DNA from: Sulfitobacter sp. S190
GTDB lineage: Bacteria > Pseudomonadota > Alphaproteobacteria > Rhodobacterales > Rhodobacteraceae
Length of the DNA: 64,000 nucleotides
Assembly: GCF_025141935.1 (NCBI RefSeq)
Contig: NZ_CP081120.1
Span: 1,550,001-1,614,000 of the forward strand
Reading direction: 5' to 3'
Below are positions 46,984 through 58,100 of the stretch, piece by piece (positions within the stretch are counted from its first letter, which is position 1; the number at the start of each line of letters is the position of its first letter). The translations under genes and the position numbers were made by a program. The notes under the pieces are model-generated. The model searched no databases. It was not told the origin of the DNA and saw only the letters and a program-made list of their open reading frames with translations.

Positions 46984-48410
46984 CAAAGGCGCTGTTTGTC
47001 GTCTCTGAATGCGCCCCTTTGGTAAAGACCGGCGGGCTTGCGGATGTGGCGGGCGCGCTGCCCCGTGCGCTGGCGCACATAGGTGTCGGCGTGCGTGTCC
47101 TGTTGCCCGGTTATCGCAGTGTGATGCAACAGATCGGCAAGACGCAAAAGGTTGCGCAATTCGACGATCTTTTGGGAGGGCCGGCGAGATTGCGCGCCTG
47201 CACGGTTGCCGGGCTCGATCTGCTTATACTCGATGCGCCGCATCTTTTTGACAGGGACGGGGCCATCTATGGCGACCCGAGCGGCGCCGACTGGCCGGAT
47301 AACGCAGAACGGTTTGCGGCGCTGTGCAAGGCCGCGGCGATGATCGCCAAAGGCGGCGTTGATGGCTGGGTGCCCGGTATTGTGCACGGCCACGACTGGC
47401 AGGCGGGACTGACACCCGAATACATGCACGCGCTTGGCGTGACCACGCCCTTCGTCTTTACGATCCATAATATTGCGTTTCATGGCAATACGGATGCGGT
47501 CAAGTTGCAGGCGCTTGGGCTCGATCCCGCCCGGTTTACGTCGGAGCATTTCGAGTTCTGGGGGCAGATTTCGGCGATCAAGGCCGGGCTGGTTGGCGCG
47601 GCGAAGATCAATACGGTGTCCCAGACCTATGCCGAAGAACTGCTCACGCCAGAGTTCGGAATCGGGATGGACGGTATCCTGCGCGCCAGACAGGCGGACC
47701 TTTCCGGTATCGTCAACGGTATTGACCTCGACGTCTGGAATCCGGCAACGGACCCCAATATCACGACCTATACCACCGTCAGGGGCAAGAGCGCGAACAA
47801 GAAGGCCTTGCGCAAGACCTTCGGGCTTGGCCCGGCAGACGGCCCGCTGTGCGTGTTGGTGTCCCGCCTGACCGAGCAGAAAGGCATCGACCTTTTGCTG
47901 GACGCGCTGCCGGCGCTGCTAAATCGGGGCGGGCAGCTGGCGCTTTTGGGCTCGGGCGATCCCAAGCTTGAGGTTGCCTTGCTCGAAACAGCCGATGCGC
48001 ACGCGAACCTTTCGGTAAAGATCGGGTATGACGAAGCGCTTTCGCACCAGATGATGGCGGGTGGTGATGCGATCCTTGTCCCGTCGCGCTTTGAGCCATG
48101 CGGATTGACGCAGCTTTACGGATTGCGCTACGGCACGCTGCCGCTTGTGGCTTTGACGGGCGGGCTGGCCGATACCGTCATCAATGCCTCGCCCGCTGCG
48201 CTGGCCCGGGGTGTGGCGACAGGCGTGCAGTTTTTCCCGGTCTCTGCACAGGCCTTGGCAAATGGTTTCGTCCGGCTTACGGACCTGTTTCACGATAAAA
48301 AGACTTGGACCACCATGCAGCGCAACGCGATGAAACAGCCGGTCGGATGGGAAACGTCCGCCGCCGCCTACAAGGCGCTTTATGATGCCGCTTTAGAGGC
48401 GCGTCAGTGA
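46980..48410 (+). CDS. glgA: Glycogen synthase (ADP-glucose)
   Basis: 476 residues, GT5 family. The ADP-glucose-binding motif [17 protein letters not shown] is at the N-terminus, and [24 protein letters not shown] with the conserved acid/Cys motif is near residue 366. It elongates alpha-1,4 chains. Start and stop overlap the neighbours (ATGA with glgC, GTGA with glgX), so translation is coupled. Confidence 0.95.
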   Translation: MTKALFVVSECAPLVKTGGLADVAGALPRALAHIGVGVRVLLPGYRSVMQQIGKTQKVAQFDDLLGGPARLRACTVAGLDLLILDAPHLFDRDGAIYGDPSGADWPDNAERFAALCKAAAMIAKGGVDGWVPGIVHGHDWQAGLTPEYMHALGVTTPFVFTIHNIAFHGNTDAVKLQALGLDPARFTSEHFEFWGQISAIKAGLVGAAKINTVSQTYAEELLTPEFGIGMDGILRARQADLSGIVNGIDLDVWNPATDPNITTYTTVRGKSANKKALRKTFGLGPADGPLCVLVSRLTEQKGIDLLLDALPALLNRGGQLALLGSGDPKLEVALLETADAHANLSVKIGYDEALSHQMMAGGDAILVPSRFEPCGLTQLYGLRYGTLPLVALTGGLADTVINASPAALARGVATGVQFFPVSAQALANGFVRLTDLFHDKKTWTTMQRNAMKQPVGWETSAAAYKALYDAALEARQ

Positions 48411-50491
48411 ACTTCGGCCCATTCGAGACCCGACCCGGTCGCCCCAGTCCCCTGGGGGCCACGCTTGATGAGGGCGGTGTGAATTTCGCGGTATTCTCGC
48501 GTCATGCGACCAAGGTTATGCTGTGCCTTTTTGACGAAGACGGTCACGAGAACCAGATCATCACCTTGCCCGAACGCGAGGGCCATGTGTGGCACGGGTA
48601 TTTCCCCGGTATGAAAGCGGGCCAGCAATACGGTGTCCGCATGGATGGGCCTTACGCCCCGCTGGAGGGGCATCGCTTCAACCCCTACAAGCTGCTGATT
48701 GACCCCTACGCTAAGCATCTGACCGGCCACCCGAAATGGCATGACGCATTGTTCGGATACAAGAGCGGTCACAAGGACAAAGACCTCAGCTTTGACAAGA
48801 CCGATAGCGCGCCGTACATGCCCCGCTGTGTCGTTGTGGACCCGTCATTCAACTGGGATAACGCCCCAGAACCGCGCCATCCGCTCGAAAGCTCGGTCAT
48901 TTACGAAGCCCATGTCAAAGGATTGACGGCAGGACGGCGCGACATTGCCAACCACGGCACCTATCTCGCGATGGCATCCGACCCGATCCTCGAGCATTTG
49001 AACACGTTGGGCGTGACCACCGTAGAGCTGCTCCCCGTTCAGGCGTTTCTCAACGAGAAGTTTCTTCTGGACCGTGGGCTTACGAACTACTGGGGGTACA
49101 TGACCTACGGGTTCTTTGCCCCCGATCCACGCTATATGCAAAATGCAGATATTGCCGAATTCCAGCAGATGGTGCGGCGTTTCCATTCGGCGGGGATCGA
49201 GGTGATCCTCGATGTTGTGTACAACCACACCGCCGAAGGCTCCGAGCTTGGTCCGACTTTGATGTTCCGCGGTCTTGATAACGCCAGCTACTACCGGCTG
49301 GCCGACAATCCGCGCTACTACATCGACGATGCAGGGTGCGGCAACACGCTGGATTTCGAGAACCCTTTTGTGATCCGGTTGGTGATGGACAGCTTGCGGT
49401 ACTGGGTCGAAGTGATGCACGTCGATGGTTTCCGGTTCGATCTGTGCTCGGCGCTCGGACGTACGGCGCGCGGGTTCGAGCGCGACGGTCCGTTTTTCCG
49501 GGCCATCGGACAGGATCCCGTGCTCAATCAGGTCAAACTGATCGCCGAGCCTTGGGACATCGGACCGGGAGGATACCAGCTGGGTGCCTATCCGTCCCCC
49601 TTTGCGGAGTGGAATGACAAATACCGAGACAATGTGCGTGAGTTCTGGCGCGGGGATGCGGGCAAGGTGCGCGACCTTGCCGAGCGTCTGGTAGGCTCTG
49701 CTCCATATTTCGACCATGACGGCCGGGCAGCGACGTCATCGCTGAATTTCCTGACGGCACATGATGGGTTCACCCTTCACGACACTGTCAGCTATAGCCG
49801 CAAGCACAACCTCGCCAACGGCGAAGACGACCGTGACGGACATTCCAACAACCACTCCGACAACATGGGTGTCGAGGGTCCGACAGAGGACCCAGCGATC
49901 AAGGCAGCGCGATTGCGCCGCAAGCGCAACATGATCGCGACATTGATGCTGTCGCAGGGCACTCCGATGCTGCTTGCCGGTGACGAGCTGAGCAATTCGC
50001 AAGGCGGCAACAACAACGCCTATTGTCAGGACAACGAAATCGGCTGGGTCAATTGGCCCGATAGCGAAGATCCGTTTTTCGAGTTTTGCAGGCAGGCGAT
50101 CGATTTTCGCAGAATGCACCCTTTGCTGCGGCAGACGCGATTTTTGCATTCGCGGCAGCGGTTGATTGACGGGGAACCCGATCTGTTCTGGCGCCGCGCG
50201 GATGGTGAAGCGATGCAGCAGGATGACTGGGACAACCCCGCCATGGACACGCTCGTGGCGGAGATGCGGATGGCGTCGGGCGCGCCGGAATACGTCAAAC
50301 GCGAAGGTGCGCTATTGGTCGTGCTCAACCGCGGGGAGGCGGTTGACGTGAGCCCACCGGATCTGCCGCAGGGCGATAGATGGGTGCGCCGTTTCGACAC
50401 CAGTCAGGAAAACGCGATTGAAGTCACCGCAGGGATGTCCGTCGCAGCGAACAGCGTCGTCGTCTTTTCGCAAGAAGCTGCGGATGCGTGA
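48407..50491 (+). CDS. glgX: Glycogen debranching enzyme GlgX
   Basis: 694 residues from a GTG that overlaps the glgA stop. CBM48-like N-terminus (GGVNFAVFSRHATKVMLCLFD) then a GH13 domain: nucleophile Asp in VDGFRFDLCSALGR, acid Glu in LIAEPWDIGPGGYQLG and TAHDGFTLHDTVSY. It cleaves alpha-1,6 branches of limit dextrins. Confidence 0.94.
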   Translation: MNFGPFETRPGRPSPLGATLDEGGVNFAVFSRHATKVMLCLFDEDGHENQIITLPEREGHVWHGYFPGMKAGQQYGVRMDGPYAPLEGHRFNPYKLLIDPYAKHLTGHPKWHDALFGYKSGHKDKDLSFDKTDSAPYMPRCVVVDPSFNWDNAPEPRHPLESSVIYEAHVKGLTAGRRDIANHGTYLAMASDPILEHLNTLGVTTVELLPVQAFLNEKFLLDRGLTNYWGYMTYGFFAPDPRYMQNADIAEFQQMVRRFHSAGIEVILDVVYNHTAEGSELGPTLMFRGLDNASYYRLADNPRYYIDDAGCGNTLDFENPFVIRLVMDSLRYWVEVMHVDGFRFDLCSALGRTARGFERDGPFFRAIGQDPVLNQVKLIAEPWDIGPGGYQLGAYPSPFAEWNDKYRDNVREFWRGDAGKVRDLAERLVGSAPYFDHDGRAATSSLNFLTAHDGFTLHDTVSYSRKHNLANGEDDRDGHSNNHSDNMGVEGPTEDPAIKAARLRRKRNMIATLMLSQGTPMLLAGDELSNSQGGNNNAYCQDNEIGWVNWPDSEDPFFEFCRQAIDFRRMHPLLRQTRFLHSRQRLIDGEPDLFWRRADGEAMQQDDWDNPAMDTLVAEMRMASGAPEYVKREGALLVVLNRGEAVDVSPPDLPQGDRWVRRFDTSQENAIEVTAGMSVAANSVVVFSQEAADA

Positions 50492-50520
50492 TCGCAAGGA
50501 ATAATTTGGGAGGAAGTAAG

Positions 50521-52152
50521 ATGCCGATGCAGAATGTGCGGACCACTCCAATCGAAGGTCAAAAACCGGGTACGAGCGGACTTCGAAAGAAAACGGGTGT
50601 ATTCCGGCGACCCCACTTCCTTGAGAATTACGTCCAGTCCATTTTTGACGGGATCGGTGGCATCGACGGCAAAACGCTGGTTATCGGTGGCGATGGCCGC
50701 TTTTTCAACGATGCGGCGATCCAGATCATCCTGCGTATGGCCTGTGCCAACAGCGCGGCAAAGTGCATCGTGGGGCAGGGCGGGCTTTTGTCTACGCCCG
50801 CCGCATCCCATCTGATCCGGCTGCGCGAGGCTGACGGCGGCCTCATTCTGTCGGCCAGTCACAATCCCGGCGGTCCCGACGCCGATTTCGGCTTGAAATA
50901 CAACGGCCCCAACGGTGGCCCGGCAAGCGAAGCTGTCACGGACAAGATCTTCGAGCGGACGAAAACACTCGCGCTTTACAAGATTGCTGCGGCCGAGGAT
51001 ATCGATCTTGAACAGCTTGGCACGCACAGGCTTGAAAACATGACGATAGAAATTGTCGATCCTGTCTCCGACTATGCCGACCTGATGCAGACGATCGTCG
51101 ATTTTCCAAAGATCAGGGCGCTGTTTGCGGGCGGGTTCACGATGTGTTTCGACGCGATGCATGCCGTCACCGGTCCCTACGCACACGCCATACTGGAGGA
51201 CATGCTGGGCGCGCCACAGGGCACGGTCATCAACGGTCAGCCCAGTTCCGATTTTGGGAAGGGGCATCCTGATCCCAACCCGATCTGGGCCAAGACCCTG
51301 ATGGATAAAATGTACGGTCCTGCCGCGCCCGATTTCGGCGCGGCATCCGACGGCGACGGCGACCGCAATATGATCGTGGGGCGCGGGGCCTATGTAACGC
51401 CCTCCGACAGCCTCGCGCTATTGACGGCACATGCACATCTTGCCCCAGGCTATGCGGACGGGCTCTTGGGTGTGGCACGTTCGATGCCGACATCGCGGGC
51501 CGTGGACCGCGTGGCCGAAAGCCTCGGCATTGCCTGCTACGAGACCCCGACAGGCTGGAAATTCTTCGGCAATCTTCTGGACGCAGGTAAGGTTACCTTA
51601 TGCGGTGAGGAAAGCGCCGGCACCGGCTCGGACCACGTGCGCGAAAAAGACGGGCTTTGGGCCGTACTGCTGTGGCTCAACATTCTGGCCGAGACAGGGA
51701 AATCCGTATCCGAGCTGATGGCTGATCTCTGGTCGGACCACGGGCGCTGCTATTATTCGCGTCTCGACTACGAAGATGTGGAAACCGATCGGGCGACTGC
51801 CATGATGGACGGGCTGCGCGCGAAGCTGGACGGTCTTGTCGGTACGGAGATCGCCGGTCTGCAGGTCGAGGCCGCAGATGAATTCGCGTATCTCGATCCG
51901 GTCGACGGCTCGCGCTCCACTGGTCAAGGGCTGCGTATTGTATTTGGCCATGGCGGGCGTGCCGTTTTTCGGCTGTCTGGCACCGGCACGCAGGGGGCGA
52001 CGATCCGCATTTACCTCGAACAGCTGCAAACGGAGGCCGAACGATTGAATGACGCACCCGAGACGGCGCTGGCCAGCGTGCGCGAGGCAGCGCTGGCCGT
52101 ATCCGATCTGGTCGGCATGACGGGACGCGACGCGCCGGACGTCATCACCTGA
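50521..52152 (+). CDS. pgm: Phosphoglucomutase
   Basis: 543 residues. The start at ATG 50521 follows GGGAGGAAG. The phospho-Ser lies in LILSASHNPGGPDADFGLKYN (about residue 114), and the metal loop is AASDGDGDRNMIVG. GEESAGTGSDHVREKDG is the sugar-binding loop. It interconverts glucose 1- and 6-phosphate, feeding glgC. It is the last glg operon gene and ends seven bases before the convergent alpha-glucosidase gene. Confidence 0.95.
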   Translation: MPMQNVRTTPIEGQKPGTSGLRKKTGVFRRPHFLENYVQSIFDGIGGIDGKTLVIGGDGRFFNDAAIQIILRMACANSAAKCIVGQGGLLSTPAASHLIRLREADGGLILSASHNPGGPDADFGLKYNGPNGGPASEAVTDKIFERTKTLALYKIAAAEDIDLEQLGTHRLENMTIEIVDPVSDYADLMQTIVDFPKIRALFAGGFTMCFDAMHAVTGPYAHAILEDMLGAPQGTVINGQPSSDFGKGHPDPNPIWAKTLMDKMYGPAAPDFGAASDGDGDRNMIVGRGAYVTPSDSLALLTAHAHLAPGYADGLLGVARSMPTSRAVDRVAESLGIACYETPTGWKFFGNLLDAGKVTLCGEESAGTGSDHVREKDGLWAVLLWLNILAETGKSVSELMADLWSDHGRCYYSRLDYEDVETDRATAMMDGLRAKLDGLVGTEIAGLQVEAADEFAYLDPVDGSRSTGQGLRIVFGHGGRAVFRLSGTGTQGATIRIYLEQLQTEAERLNDAPETALASVREAALAVSDLVGMTGRDAPDVIT

Positions 52153-52159
52153 GCGTACA

Positions 52160-53779
52160 TTATCCCAAAAGCGGTACTTGTCCTGTTTCATGCGCGAGAT
52201 AGGCGAAACCGTTGCCTTGCAGCACAAGGGCGTCACCGTCGATTGACGCAGAGCTTCCTTTGGCGATCTCGGCATTTCCCTTCATCGGTACTTTGTGAAC
52301 TTCCGTCGACAGATTGAACACGCAGGTGAGCGATTGCTCATCACTGGCGCGGGTGAACGCCAGCAAAGGCTCGGGCAGGGAGATAAAGCGGGTGGAGCCC
52401 TGTGTCAGCGCAGCAGAGGCTTTACGGTAAGCGATCATGTCTTTGTAGTAGGCAAGGATGCTATCGCTCCCTTGCTGCTGATCCACTGCGTTTGCGGCCT
52501 GCGGCTCTTTGACCGGCAGCCACGGTTTGCCGTCGGAAAACCCGGCATGCGGTGCGTCTTTTTCCCAAACCATTGGCGTGCGGCACCCATCGCGGCCTTT
52601 CACGGCCGGCCAATACCGAATGGCGGGGGGATCCGTCAGTTCTTCAAAGACGAGGTCGGTTTCTGTCTGGCCCAACTCTTCGCCCTGATAGATCCCGATA
52701 GTACCTTCGAACGACATCAGCATTGCGCATGCGAGCCGTGCGATAGCGTCCTCTGATACAGCATGCTCGGCCCACCGGCTGACCTGTCGCGGCACGTCGT
52801 GGTTGCTGAAGGACCAGTAGGGGTGGCCATCGGGCGCGCCTGTTTGGAAGCCTTCGATGCAGTTGCGGAAGTGTTCGGCGTTGAAATCGGGGCCCAGCAT
52901 CGCAAAGCTGTAGGCCATATGCAGCCGTGACGTCCCTTGCGTGTATTCGCCCATGATCTCGATCGAGCGGCGGCCCATTTCACCGACTTCGCCAACCATC
53001 ATGATATCGTCGTACTGATCCGTCAGCGCGCGCAGCCGTTGCAGGAACTGCAGGTTTTCGGGCCGCGTCTTGTTGTAGATATTATCCTGCATTCCATAGA
53101 GATCCGTGGCCATGACCTGCGGCGCGGCTTGCGCCGGCGGGTTGGAGCGCAGCTTCTGGTCGTGGAAATAGTAGTTCACGGTGTCGAGCCGGAACCCGTC
53201 CAACCCCCGATCCAGCCAGAACTTGCAGGTCTCCAGTATCGCATCGACAACGTCCGGATTATGGAAATTCAGGTCCGGCTGTGACGCCAGAAAGTTGTGG
53301 AGGTAATACTGCCCGCGCTGGGGATCAAATTCCCAGGCGGGTCCCCCGAAATGGCTGTGCCAATTTGTCGGGGGCGATCCGTCGGGTTGCGGGTCGGCCC
53401 AGACATACCAATCGGCCTTGTCGTTGTCGCGGCTGATGCGGGACTGCTTGAACCAGTCGTGCTGATCGGAGGTGTGGGACAGGACCTGATCGGTGATGAC
53501 CTTAAGCCCACGCGCATGTGCCCCTTCGATCAGCGCGTCAAAGGCCTCCAGACCCCCGAAAAGCGGATCGACTGACAGATAATCCGAAACGTCGTATCCC
53601 ATATCGGCCTGCGGAGAGGTGAAGATGGGCGAAAGCCAGATGCAGTCCGCGCCCAACCCCGCTATATGGTCAAGGCGTTGCGTGATGCCAGCAAGATCTC
53701 CGACACCGTTGCCTGTCGTGTCTTGATAGGACCGCGGATAGACCTGATAGATTACCGCGCTGCGCCACCATTCCTGCAT
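52160..53779 (-). CDS. aglA: Alpha-glucosidase (GH13)
   Basis: 539 residues from ATG 53779, which has GGAG upstream; an in-frame GTG three codons earlier is less likely. GH13 motifs: DQVLSHTSDQHDWF, nucleophile Asp in GLDGFRLDTVNYYFHD, Glu in MMVGEVGEMG and SFSNHDVPR. It resembles oligo-1,6-glucosidases/alpha-glucosidases used for maltose, trehalose or sucrose, and has no signal peptide. It is convergent with the glg operon. The sugar is not defined by sequence; no transporter genes are adjacent. Confidence 0.87.
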   Translation of the reverse strand: MQEWWRSAVIYQVYPRSYQDTTGNGVGDLAGITQRLDHIAGLGADCIWLSPIFTSPQADMGYDVSDYLSVDPLFGGLEAFDALIEGAHARGLKVITDQVLSHTSDQHDWFKQSRISRDNDKADWYVWADPQPDGSPPTNWHSHFGGPAWEFDPQRGQYYLHNFLASQPDLNFHNPDVVDAILETCKFWLDRGLDGFRLDTVNYYFHDQKLRSNPPAQAAPQVMATDLYGMQDNIYNKTRPENLQFLQRLRALTDQYDDIMMVGEVGEMGRRSIEIMGEYTQGTSRLHMAYSFAMLGPDFNAEHFRNCIEGFQTGAPDGHPYWSFSNHDVPRQVSRWAEHAVSEDAIARLACAMLMSFEGTIGIYQGEELGQTETDLVFEELTDPPAIRYWPAVKGRDGCRTPMVWEKDAPHAGFSDGKPWLPVKEPQAANAVDQQQGSDSILAYYKDMIAYRKASAALTQGSTRFISLPEPLLAFTRASDEQSLTCVFNLSTEVHKVPMKGNAEIAKGSSASIDGDALVLQGNGFAYLAHETGQVPLLG

Positions 53780-54071
53780 TTTAAGCACTCCGACTTTGAT
53801 AGTTTTTCCATGTTTGAACCTAGTGTTGAAAGGAACGGATTAACAACGGAATGTCGTAGGCAATTGCTCTATTCTCGGGTGAGCGCAACAGTGTGACCGG
53901 TTTGCCGCCATCGCGGGTTTCGCGGGCTAGTCACACGTCCGAACGGGACTTGCCTGTGCCTGGCGCTTGCCATCGATCGGGAAATGGCGCGGGTGGTTTG
54001 CGGCAGGCTTTTTCAGCAAGCGAAGCGTGTTACGGTCGTTCTATCGACCGCAATTATGGTAGAGACCCGTC

Positions 54072-54593
54072 ATGCCAGATTTAACCAACGCGCCGACGTT
54101 GACGACCGAACGACTGCTCTTGCGCGGACCTTGCCAGGCGGACCTGCCCGTATTCACAAGGTTCATGACCAGCGCACCTTCCTTGCAAGCTCAGGGGGAG
54201 ACGGTCACTGCGGAACAGGCTTGGTTCGGCTTCATGATCGGTATCGGCCATTGGCACTGGCACGGCTTCGGCTTCTTTACAGTGACAGTGCGATCCAGCG
54301 GGCACCCGGTCGGGCGTGTCGGATTGATCCGGCATTCGGACTGGCCCGATACCGAACTTGCGTGGCACCTTTTCGAAGGGGCCGAAGGAAATGGCTATGC
54401 CACGGAAGCCGCGCAGGCGGTCATGGGGTGGGCACGCGACGCGCTGGGTTTGCATCGGCTTTATAGCTATATCGACACCGCAAACTCGCGTTCGAAGGCG
54501 GTGGCAACCCGGCTCGGCGCGACGACGGATGGCACCCGTGCACCCCACGAGCCGGAGGCAGAGGTGTGGGTTCACAAGCTGCAAATCGCGTGA
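54072..54593 (+). CDS. GNAT family acetyltransferase (RimJ/RimL type)
   Basis: 173 residues. TLTTERLLLRGPCQADLPVF is the usual N-terminus of this group. The acetyl-CoA loop is EGNGYATEAAQAVMGWARD (Q/RxxGxG/A variant), and LHRLYSYIDTANSRSKAVATRLGA follows. The substrate is unknown. The 290-base gap to the divergent aglA gene probably contains both promoters. Confidence 0.88.
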   Translation: MPDLTNAPTLTTERLLLRGPCQADLPVFTRFMTSAPSLQAQGETVTAEQAWFGFMIGIGHWHWHGFGFFTVTVRSSGHPVGRVGLIRHSDWPDTELAWHLFEGAEGNGYATEAAQAVMGWARDALGLHRLYSYIDTANSRSKAVATRLGATTDGTRAPHEPEAEVWVHKLQIA

Positions 54594-55132
54594 AAAACGG
54601 GGTCCGGTTCGACGGACCAACGAACGTGATGACAGTGTGATCCGAGCGCCAAAATTTCGGATAAATTTTGTTCTCTGGTCGGGTCGCCGCGTGCACTTTG
54701 GGCGACCGACTATGTAAAAAGATACAACCGAGGGCAGAAATATTTCGGTGGCGGAAGGCGTGATCAGGGCTGTTTTTTGCGGCAAATTCGAGCGCTCGTG
54801 GCCGGCGGTTTGGGCAGAATTTGACGACAGCGCTATGCGGGCAAATCGGCGCGATCGCGACAGCTGAATAATCGAAAAATCTAATAATCATTGGCTTTTT
54901 ATTGCCGATTCCCGCTGCTTAACGGTGAGCGGAATTCCGATTATTCGACATCCGGAGAATCAATTATCAATAAAATCAGTGTCTTAAACTATGGCGTGAT
55001 TTCGCTGTCCGCTAGGCCGATCATCGCCGGCGTAAAGGAAGAATTTCAAAAACTTTTAGAACTTTTTTCGGGAACCTTTAGCGAGCGGGCTGGCTTTGGT
55101 TGTATATTTTTACTCGCAAAAGGTGTCCCTCC
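54594..55132. other. Gene-free, AT-richer region upstream of RTX gene
   Basis: About 540 bases. A perfect hairpin GGTCCG-gttcga-CGGACC (54601-54618) follows the GNAT gene but has no T-run. From about 54860 to 55070 the sequence becomes notably AT-rich, unlike the surroundings (for example AAAAATCTAATAATCATTGG). An 81-codon open frame here is not convincing. It probably holds the RTX promoter and leader. Confidence 0.5.
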
Positions 55133-58100
55133 ATGAAGCTGCTGATAATCAACGCCAACACCGGCGACCGGATCAACGAATTCGGAAACGGCACAACGTT
55201 GTCGAAATCCGATCTTGGCCAATTTACCATTCAGGCCGGCCCCAACGTAGATTCTGGACAAGACGTCGGCAGCGTTGTGTTCACGATCAATGGCGAACAG
55301 ACGATCGTCGAAGGCCCTGACTTCGTGCTGACGCAGATGGCGGATGGCATGATGGCTTTCGAACCGGTCCAGTTGGCAAACGGTTCAGCGACAATCTCAG
55401 CGGTCGCCTATTCCGGCCCGAACGGAACCGGATCTGTTCTTGATGGTCGCAGCGCGTCCGTGGACATCATCGGCACGACGCCCGCGAACGGCGAAGGCGG
55501 TGAAAACCTGTCACCCGAGGAGCGTTCGGAATTCAACACCGAAGCCGAAGCAGAGGCCGAGGCTGAAACCGAGATCGAAAGCGAAGCGGAAGACGGCATC
55601 GCGGGCGGCGCCGTAGCGACAAGCGCGGCAGCATCGGTGTTCGGATCGAACGCCGTTGCATCGACGCTGACATCCGCCTCCATCTCGCTTGACGTGGTTG
55701 GCGCGACCGAGGAAATCCAGAACGGTGCGACGACGAGCGAAGGTCCATCCGGTGCGGGTACACGCCCCATTGGCGGTGACGAGCCTCTGAGTGGCGGAGA
55801 CCAGAACGCAGAAGTATCGATCTTCAGTGCCGAAGCAGAAGCGGAAGCCGAAGTCGAAGCGGAAGCCGAAGTCGAAGTCGAAAACGGATCGGTCAGCGCA
55901 GCTGCAGGTCTTTCTGCTGCTGCTGCGGCCGTCGGCTCCGATGCATTCCTGAACGCCGATGGCACGGCCGGTCTGACCGGCAACGAAACAGCTACATCGA
56001 TCAGCGGATCGACAGGCACATCGTCCTCCGTCTCGGACACCAACGGGATCGTATCTGCCCCGAACCAGGCCCCAGACGCTGCCGATGAAGGCACACCAAA
56101 CCCTGCCACAGGTACACCGCCCGCGGATGAAAACGAAGGCGACGGTGTGGCCGCCGTACAGGGCGACCGCGTGTCTGACGGCAGTGTGCAGTCCGACACC
56201 GAAGCCGAAATTGAGATCGAGAGCGAAGTGGAGGCAGAGGTCGAAGCCGAAGCAGGTGCCGCAGCCGCAGCCGTTGCCGCGATCACGGGTGTTGCCGCCG
56301 CTGGCAACTTTGTCGCGGTCGACAGTGATACATCCATTGGCACAGCTGCCATCACCAGCGTGGTGGATCAGGAAACGCCTGACATCTTCGACGGCTTCCA
56401 GAACAGCTTTACCGATATTGTGCCCGCGAGCGAAGTGCCGCCACAGGACGTCACGAACAGCAATTTCGCGAACGGCGCCGAGACGCCTGCCGGTACCCTG
56501 ACACCGGGTGACACATCCGTTGCGACACCGGAGCGTGAAGGAGGTGCCTTTGGTACGGGTCTGTTCGAGGCCGAAGCCGAGGCGGAGGCCGAGGTCGAGG
56601 TTGAGGTGGAGATCGAAAACGGTGCGGCGGCCGTCGCAACAGGCGCAACAAGCGGCGGTGGCTCCAACGCGTATGGTGCAACAGCCAACGCCAGCACATC
56701 GACGTCCGGTGTCGTGGCTGCGGATGGCAATTCTGCGGGCCTGACGCGGGCCAATGACGTGGTCGAAAAGTCGACCTTCCGTTCTGACAACAACGATACT
56801 CTGGCCGAAGAGATCGCCGCGGGCCGCGGCGGTGACAGCGAAAACCGTGACGAGCCATCGGCAACAGCCGAGGCCGAAGCGGAGGCATCTGTCGAAGCCG
56901 AGGTCAATCTGGACACACCATCGCTTCAGCTGACGTCCGACGGCAGTGCCATCGGCAACGCATCCTCGGCGTCCGGCGTCGCTCTGGGCGGTATTCTGAC
57001 GACACGCGCCGAAGAAGTATCCTCCGGTGTGACGAGCGTCGCGGAGCGTGCTGATGAGGCCGAGGAAGCGACACGTGCCCGTGAGCAAGTGCCGGGATCC
57101 AACGACAGCCTGTCCATTGCGTCGACATCAAACTTCGAGACCGAAGCAGAGGCCGAAGCCGAAGTGGAAGCAGAGGCCGAAGTGGGCTTCAACTCCGCGG
57201 GTGCGGGTGCGGGTGCGGCGGCTGTGTCGGCGCTAAATTCCTTCACCGGTCGCACGGCTGATGCCGCGACTGCCACGTCGACCTCCGTATCTGTGAAAGA
57301 CAATGGCGAGCAAGTCTTTGACGACGCAAACCGCCCAGGTCCCGAAGCCATCGACAACATCGGCAGCTTCTCACCGCAGCCCGTTGACCAGACGGCGCTG
57401 ATCCTCGAGGTGGAAGTGGAAACCGAAGCCGAAGCCGAGGTCGGCTATAACGCCGGTGCCGCCGCGGGTGCCGCGGGTGCCGCGGGCTTTGACGGTATTT
57501 CCGCCGTCATCGACATGGACGCCACGACCAACGCGGCCGCGACTGCGGCGGCGGCGGGTGCCTACACATCGGTCACGATCACGGTTCCCGAAGACGGCAT
57601 GGCCGGTTGGGTGACTGCCTCTGCGCGCGCATGGGACCCTGATGGCCGTGGCGTGTCGGCAGCGGTTGCTGTTGCGGGCCTGTCCGATGTGGCAGGTTTC
57701 GACAACGAATCCGAGACCGAAGCCGAAGGCCTGTTCGAAGTGTTTGTCGAGGTATCGGTCTATACAGAAGCCTATGATCCAGCGGACATCTCATATCTGT
57801 TCGATATCTCGGCAGCCAGCATGGATATGGCTGGTGGTTCCGAGTCCGAACCGGATGGCATCGACTCGCGTCTGGAGAGCGAAACCGAAGTCGAAGCCGA
57901 GGCGGAAGCCGAAGCGGGCTACGGCGTCGCGGCGGCGGCTGCGGGTGCAGCGGTTGCGGGTTTTGCCGCAACGGTTGTGTCAGACACGAAAACCGCAACG
58001 GGTGATTTTGCCGACGTCGACTCTGTCTTTGGTGAAGTCATCACGGGTGACATGGCCAACAACCAGATCAACGGCACAGACAAGATCGACGTGCTGCGCG

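Noticed and set aside
54891..55136. 81-codon open frame in the AT-rich region before the RTX gene
   Set aside because: No ribosome site, overlaps the RTX start, and composition looks non-coding.
55511..57088. 525-codon minus-strand open frame opposite the RTX gene, with Arg/Phe/Gly repeats
   Set aside because: It is the antisense reading of the Glu-Ala repeat codons; the plus strand has a start, RTX repeats and a terminator.
55541..57920. Possible tandem DNA repeat array or CRISPR in the RTX gene
   Set aside because: Repeats are at protein level (GAAGCC-type codons), of varied length and spacing, and in frame; no uniform spacers.
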